From the NCBI GenBank assembly GCA_017548805.1, contig JAFYZE010000214.1, forward strand, positions 1 to 10,393: a DNA stretch of 10,393 nucleotides, read 5' to 3'. The position numbers and the translations under genes are program-made. Below the pieces are notes generated by a model. That model was not told the DNA's origin. It searched no databases and saw only the letters and a list, made by a program, of their open reading frames with translations. This document shows positions 6,586 through 10,393 of the stretch, one piece after another. Position 1 is the stretch's first letter; every line of letters starts with the position of its first letter. This DNA comes from Bacteroidales bacterium. GTDB taxonomy: Bacteria > Bacteroidota > Bacteroidia > Bacteroidales > UBA932.

Positions 6586-7863
6586 ATGCTTTATTACGCG
6601 CGAGGATCCAGGCAGGGAAGCATTACGCCGGAGGAGGCCCGTGAGGCCCTCTGCGGCGTTTTCCGCGCCTTGGGACCCAAGAAGCGCGTCCTGGCCATAC
6701 CTCCGGATTTCACCCGTTTCAACTCGTACGCCGGTCCGCTCACGGAGATGGCTTACGACTTTTATGGCGATGCCCTGACCGACGTGATGCCGGCACTGGG
6801 TACGCATTCTCCCATGACGGACGGACAGATATCCGCTATGTTCGGCCGTGTGCCGCGGGACAGGTTCCGCGTCCACGACTGGCGCAATGACGTCGTGACG
6901 GTGGGGGAGGTCCCCGCCGAGTATGTCCGTGAAGTCTCCGAAGGCCGGGTGGACTATGCCTGGCCCGCCCAGGTGAACAAACTCCTTCTCGGCCCTTCGT
7001 TCGACCTCATCCTGTCCATCGGACAGGTAGTTCCGCACGAGGTCATCGGCATGGCCAATTATACCAAGAACATCTTCGTAGGCGTCGGCGGCAGCGCCGG
7101 TATCAACAGGAGCCATTATCTCGGCGCCACCTACGGTATGGAGCGCATCATGGGCCGGGCCAAGAGCCCGGTGCGCGACGTGATGGAGTACGCCCGTACG
7201 CATTTCATCCCGCAACTGCCTATAGTCTATGTCCTTACGGTCATGGCCAAGGATGCGGAGACTGGCGGGATGGTCATGAAGGGGCTTTTCGTCGGAGACG
7301 ACTTCGAGTGTTTCCGCCGGGCGGCGGAGCTTTCTCTCGAAACCAATTTCATCATGGTGGACAGGCCACTGCAGAAATGCATCGTCTGGCTGGACCCCGA
7401 CGAATTCAAGAGCACCTGGCTTGGCAACAAAGCCATCTACCGCACCCGCATGGCCCTTGCGGACGGCGCTGAGCTGATAGTCCTCGCCCCCGGACTCAGG
7501 GAGTTCGGCGAGGACCCGGCCATCGACGCGCTGATCCGGCGGTACGGCTACAAGGGCACGCCACACACGCTGGAGGCGACGCGGGAGAACCGAGAGTTGC
7601 AGGATAACCTCAGCGCGCCGGCTCACCTCATCCACGGCTCGTCGGAGGGCCGGTTCCGCATCACTTATTGCTCCGGTGAGGGCATGACCCGCGAGGAGAT
7701 AGAGGGTGTAGGATTCGACTATGCGCCTCTCGGCGAAATGATGGAAAGATACGATGTCCCTTCCCTCAAGGACGGCTGGAATACCGTCGGGGAAGAGGAA
7801 GTTTATTATATATCCAATCCGGCACTGGGCCTGTGGGCCCATCCGGACAGGTTCAAGGACTGA
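6586..7863 (+). CDS. LarA-type (DUF2088) nickel-pincer hydroxyacid racemase/epimerase homologue
   Basis: A 425-residue protein of the lactate racemase superfamily, starting four bases after the kinase stop. LarA uses a nickel-pincer nucleotide (NPN) bound to a lysine to shift hydride at an alpha-hydroxy acid. The key residues of Lactobacillus plantarum LarA appear in order: PDFTR (Asp41, Arg44; D72/R75 there), GTHSPMT (His74; H108), VVPHE (His151; H174), TKNIF (Lys161; NPN-binding K184) and NRSHYLG (His177; Ni ligand H200). The last three have exactly the reference spacing of 10 and 16 residues. Later, TWLGNKAIYRTRM and ELIVLAPGLREFGED mark a subfamily different from true lactate racemase. 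Its substrate is probably a larger hydroxyacid; D-gluconate/D-mannonate 2-epimerisation is attractive because kdgK and gnd are neighbours. NPN synthesis genes (larB, larC, larE) are not in the window, so they must lie elsewhere if this enzyme is active. Confidence 0.87.
   Translation: MLYYARGSRQGSITPEEAREALCGVFRALGPKKRVLAIPPDFTRFNSYAGPLTEMAYDFYGDALTDVMPALGTHSPMTDGQISAMFGRVPRDRFRVHDWRNDVVTVGEVPAEYVREVSEGRVDYAWPAQVNKLLLGPSFDLILSIGQVVPHEVIGMANYTKNIFVGVGGSAGINRSHYLGATYGMERIMGRAKSPVRDVMEYARTHFIPQLPIVYVLTVMAKDAETGGMVMKGLFVGDDFECFRRAAELSLETNFIMVDRPLQKCIVWLDPDEFKSTWLGNKAIYRTRMALADGAELIVLAPGLREFGEDPAIDALIRRYGYKGTPHTLEATRENRELQDNLSAPAHLIHGSSEGRFRITYCSGEGMTREEIEGVGFDYAPLGEMMERYDVPSLKDGWNTVGEEEVYYISNPALGLWAHPDRFKD
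7855..7859 (+). promoter_or_regulatory. Shine-Dalgarno sequence for pdxB inside the preceding gene's 3' end
   Basis: AAGGA lies six bases before the pdxB ATG at 7866 and overlaps the last codons of the LarA-type gene. It supports the start at 7866, two bases after that gene's stop, over in-frame codons further upstream, and suggests coupled translation. Confidence 0.65.
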
Positions 7864-7865
7864 GC

Positions 7866-9002
7866 ATGAAGATAGTCTGCGACAACAAGATACCGTTCCT
7901 GCGCGGGGCCCTGGAGCCCTACGCGGAGGTGGTGTATCTGCCCGGAGCGGAAACGACTCCGGAGGTGGTGAAGGATGCCGATGCTGTCGTGACACGCACT
8001 CGCACGCGCTGCGACGCCTCCCTGCTGGAAGGGTCCCGTGTCCGGGCCATAGCCACGGCTACGATCGGTTTTGATCATATCGACACAACATGGTGCGAGG
8101 CCCACGGGATTGCGTGGAGCAATGCCCCCGGTTGCAATTCATGGTCCGTCAAGCAGTACATCTCGTCTGTGCTGGCCGTATTGGCGCAGCGCCACGGCCT
8201 GAAGCTCGACACCCTCACGCTCGGCGTCGTGGGGGTCGGCAACGTAGGCTCCAAGGTCGCCGAAGTAGGCCGCGCCTATGGCATGCGGGTTCTGCTCAAC
8301 GATCCGCCGCGTGCCCGCGCTGAAGGTCCTGAGGCCTTTACCGACCTCGACACGCTCCTCGCCGAAAGTGACATTGTCACGGTGCATGTACCGCTGACGC
8401 GTGGCGGCGAGGATGCCACATGGCATCTGTTCGACGCCGCCCGCCTGGCGCGCATGCAGCCTTCGCAGATACTCGTCAACTCCTCCCGCGGCCCCGTCGT
8501 GGATAACGCCGCCTTGAAGGACGCGCTACGGCACCGGGCCTTGAAGGCTGCCGTGCTCGATGTCTGGGAAGGCGAGCCGGAGCTTGACAGGGAACTCATA
8601 GCCCTTCTGGACATCGCTACACCGCATATCGCCGGCTACAGCGCGGACGGCAAGGCCAACGGTACGACGATGAGTGTCCGCTACCTCGCCTCGCAGCTCG
8701 GGCTGCCCCTCGCGGACTGGACCGCTTCGGGCATCCCCGCACCGGAGCAGGCGCTGGAGTTCACGGTCGACGCCGCAGGCAAGACCGCGCAGGAGGTCCT
8801 CTCCGAGGCCGTCCTGCACACTTACGACGTGCGCCGCGACAGCGACGCACTGCGCGCCGCGCCCGGCTCCTTCGAGCGCCTGCGCGGTGACTACTGGGTG
8901 CGCAGGGAGCCGTCCGCGTTCACGCTGACGCTCCTGCACGGCACCCCGGACATCGCGTTCCGCCTGGAAATGTTAGGATTCAAAGTAAATCTCGCTATAT
9001 GA
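7866..9002 (+). CDS. pdxB: 4-phosphoerythronate dehydrogenase
   Basis: A 378-residue NAD-dependent D-2-hydroxyacid dehydrogenase that oxidises 4-phospho-D-erythronate to 2-oxo-3-hydroxy-4-phosphobutanoate, an early step of the deoxyxylulose-phosphate-dependent pyridoxal phosphate pathway. The length equals that of E. coli PdxB as I recall it. The dinucleotide-binding motif GVVGVGNVG (120-128) is followed by Asp146, which fits NAD preference. The catalytic triad is in place and in register with E. coli: Arg208 in NSSRGP, Glu237 in WEGEPEL, His254 in TPHIAGYS. The SADGKANGT segment and the C-terminal dimerisation domain (DUF3410, residues about 285-378, including FERLRGDYWVRRE) separate it from SerA and other relatives. 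It is the fourth gene of the operon and overlaps gnd by four bases (ATGA). Finding it in an apparent sugar-acid operon is unusual and may reflect the supply of erythrose 4-phosphate. Confidence 0.96.
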   Translation: MKIVCDNKIPFLRGALEPYAEVVYLPGAETTPEVVKDADAVVTRTRTRCDASLLEGSRVRAIATATIGFDHIDTTWCEAHGIAWSNAPGCNSWSVKQYISSVLAVLAQRHGLKLDTLTLGVVGVGNVGSKVAEVGRAYGMRVLLNDPPRARAEGPEAFTDLDTLLAESDIVTVHVPLTRGGEDATWHLFDAARLARMQPSQILVNSSRGPVVDNAALKDALRHRALKAAVLDVWEGEPELDRELIALLDIATPHIAGYSADGKANGTTMSVRYLASQLGLPLADWTASGIPAPEQALEFTVDAAGKTAQEVLSEAVLHTYDVRRDSDALRAAPGSFERLRGDYWVRREPSAFTLTLLHGTPDIAFRLEMLGFKVNLAI

Positions 9003-10393
9003 AAGAGTTATCCGATATCGGACTGATCGGTCTCGCCGTGATGGGCGAGAACCTCGTGCTGAACATGGAGAGCAAGGGCTTCCGCGTCAGCGTGTTCAAC
9101 CGCACCGTAGAGAAGGTCGACAAGTTCATGGAGGGTCGCGGCAAGGGCCTGAACATCTACGGAGCCCATTCCCTCGAGGATTTCGTGGCTTCGCTCAAGG
9201 CGCCGCGCAAGGTCTTCCTGATGGTCAAGGCCGGGGCCGCCGTCGATGCCTTCATCGACAAGCTTATCCCTGTGCTTTCGCCCGGCGACATCATCATCGA
9301 CGGCGGCAACACGCATTTCCCCGATACCGCCCGCCGTACCGAGTATGTGGAGAGCAAGGGCCTCCTGTACATCGGCACGGGTGTGTCCGGAGGCGAGGAA
9401 GGAGCCTTGAAGGGCCCTTCCATGATGCCCGGCGGATCCCCGGCCGCATGGCCGTATGTCAAGCCCATCTTCCAGGGCATCTGCGCCAAGGTCGCTGACG
9501 GTTCTCCCTGCTGCGACTGGGTGGGCGAAGGCGGCGCCGGACATTTCGTCAAGATGGTCCACAACGGCATCGAGTACGGCGACATCCAGCTCATCTGCGA
9601 GTGCTACCAGATCATGAAGGACATCCTCGGCATGAGCAACGAGGAGATGCATCAGACCTTTGCCGAATGGAACAAGGGCGACCTTGACTCCTACCTCATA
9701 GAGATCACGCGCGACATCCTTGCCAAGAAGGACGAGGACGGCCGCTATGTGCTGGACTACATCCTCGACACCGCCGGCCAGAAAGGCACCGGCAAATGGA
9801 CGGCGGTCTCAGCCCTCGACCAGGGCGTTCCGCTCACGCTAATCGGCGAATCCGTGTTCGCACGCTGCCTCTCCGCCCAGAAGGAGGAGCGCGTCGCCGC
9901 ATCTGAAATTCTTGAAGGGCCCAGGCCCGCGAAGTTCACCGGCGACCGTGCGGCCTTCCTCGAGGACCTGCGCAAGGCCCTTTTCGCCGCCAAGGTCGTG
10001 TCCTACGCCCAGGGCTACGCGCTTATGCGCGCCGCCGCCAAGGAGTACGGCTGGAACCTCAACTATGGCGGTATCGCCCTTATGTGGCGCGGCGGCTGCA
10101 TCATCCGCAGTGTGTTCCTCGGCCGCATCAAGGAGGCTTTCGACAAGAATCCCGACATTGCCAATATACTGCTCGACCCCTATTTCAGCGGCAAGCTTGC
10201 CGAGGCCCAGCAGGGCTGGCGCAATGTCCTTTGCACGGCCATGCAGAACGGCATCCCCGCTCCCTGCATGACCGCCGGCCTGGAATATTACGACGGTTAC
10301 CGCTGCTCGCGCCTGCCCGCCAACATGCTCCAGGCGCAGCGCGACTTCTTCGGCGCCCATACCTACGAGCGCACCGACCGTCCGCGCGGCGAA
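8999..10393 (+). CDS. gnd: 6-phosphogluconate dehydrogenase, decarboxylating (3' end outside window)
   Basis: The frame runs from ATG 8999 to the window edge without a stop (465 codons), so only a short C-terminal tail is missing. The enzyme converts 6-phosphogluconate and NADP to ribulose 5-phosphate, CO2 and NADPH in the oxidative pentose phosphate pathway. The N-terminal Rossmann motif is GLIGLAVMG (8-16). Asn34-Arg35-Thr36 match the residues that select NADP over NAD. The substrate and catalytic segments are intact: SGGEEGA (130-136), GHFVKMVHNGIEYGD (181-195) with the general base Lys185 and acid Glu192, QKGTGKWT (261-268) and the helix WRGGCIIRS. This is the long, eukaryote/E. coli-like form. 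Its start lies inside the pdxB stop (ATGA), so it is translationally coupled and shares the LacI-linked promoter unless an internal one exists. Confidence 0.98.
   Translation, partial: MKELSDIGLIGLAVMGENLVLNMESKGFRVSVFNRTVEKVDKFMEGRGKGLNIYGAHSLEDFVASLKAPRKVFLMVKAGAAVDAFIDKLIPVLSPGDIIIDGGNTHFPDTARRTEYVESKGLLYIGTGVSGGEEGALKGPSMMPGGSPAAWPYVKPIFQGICAKVADGSPCCDWVGEGGAGHFVKMVHNGIEYGDIQLICECYQIMKDILGMSNEEMHQTFAEWNKGDLDSYLIEITRDILAKKDEDGRYVLDYILDTAGQKGTGKWTAVSALDQGVPLTLIGESVFARCLSAQKEERVAASEILEGPRPAKFTGDRAAFLEDLRKALFAAKVVSYAQGYALMRAAAKEYGWNLNYGGIALMWRGGCIIRSVFLGRIKEAFDKNPDIANILLDPYFSGKLAEAQQGWRNVLCTAMQNGIPAPCMTAGLEYYDGYRCSRLPANMLQAQRDFFGAHTYERTDRPRGE

Noticed and set aside
6502..7995. A 497-codon open frame on the minus strand across the LarA-type gene
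   Set aside because: The composition is Arg/His/Pro/Gly-rich as expected of an antisense shadow. The opposite strand encodes a clear family member with active-site residues.
7866..9002. Phosphoglycerate dehydrogenase (SerA) or a generic hydroxyacid dehydrogenase
   Set aside because: The C-terminal DUF3410 dimerisation domain, the 378-residue length and the SADGKANGT segment identify PdxB.

Overview
The window looks like a chromosomal segment of a GC-rich member of the Bacteroidales (Bacteroidota). The signs are a TonB-dependent receptor followed by a DUF4249 lipoprotein, a secreted MG2/plug-like protein, two promoter elements matching the Bacteroidota -7 box TAnnTTTG, and mostly weak or absent Shine-Dalgarno sequences. 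Protein-coding DNA fills almost all of it. No RNA genes, insertion sequences, CRISPR arrays or phage genes were seen.

Left block (1-3244, + strand): the C-terminal end of an outer-membrane TonB-dependent receptor, overlapped by one base by a DUF4249 lipoprotein. After a good Shine-Dalgarno sequence comes a 556-residue exported protein with an N-terminal macroglobulin-like (MG2-type) domain and, near its C terminus, a segment resembling a TonB plug but with no beta-barrel after it. These three probably form one envelope uptake or assembly unit whose cargo cannot be read from the sequence. The block ends 17 bases from the convergent stop codon of the next gene.

Right block (3262-10393): a LacI-family regulator on the minus strand is divergent from a tightly packed five-gene operon on the plus strand. 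The operon holds a 2-keto-3-deoxygluconate kinase (kdgK), a second divergent PfkB-type sugar kinase, a LarA-type (DUF2088) nickel-pincer hydroxyacid racemase/epimerase homologue, 4-phosphoerythronate dehydrogenase (pdxB), and NADP-dependent 6-phosphogluconate dehydrogenase (gnd, cut by the window edge). Gene gaps are 22, 4 and 2 bases, then a 4-base ATGA overlap. The 106-base divergent region carries a 22-bp inverted repeat with a central CG. It sits almost exactly midway between two opposed -7 boxes, as expected for one LacI-type operator controlling both directions.

Working idea (inference): the operon handles sugar acids at the gluconate/mannonate/KDG node. The LarA-type enzyme would epimerise an aldonate (a D-gluconate 2-epimerase activity is known in this superfamily). 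KdgK would phosphorylate KDG made by a dehydratase encoded elsewhere. Gnd would send 6-phosphogluconate into the pentose phosphate pathway, whose erythrose 4-phosphate feeds PdxB and pyridoxal phosphate synthesis. The substrate of the second kinase is the main unknown; gluconate would close the pathway but is unproven.
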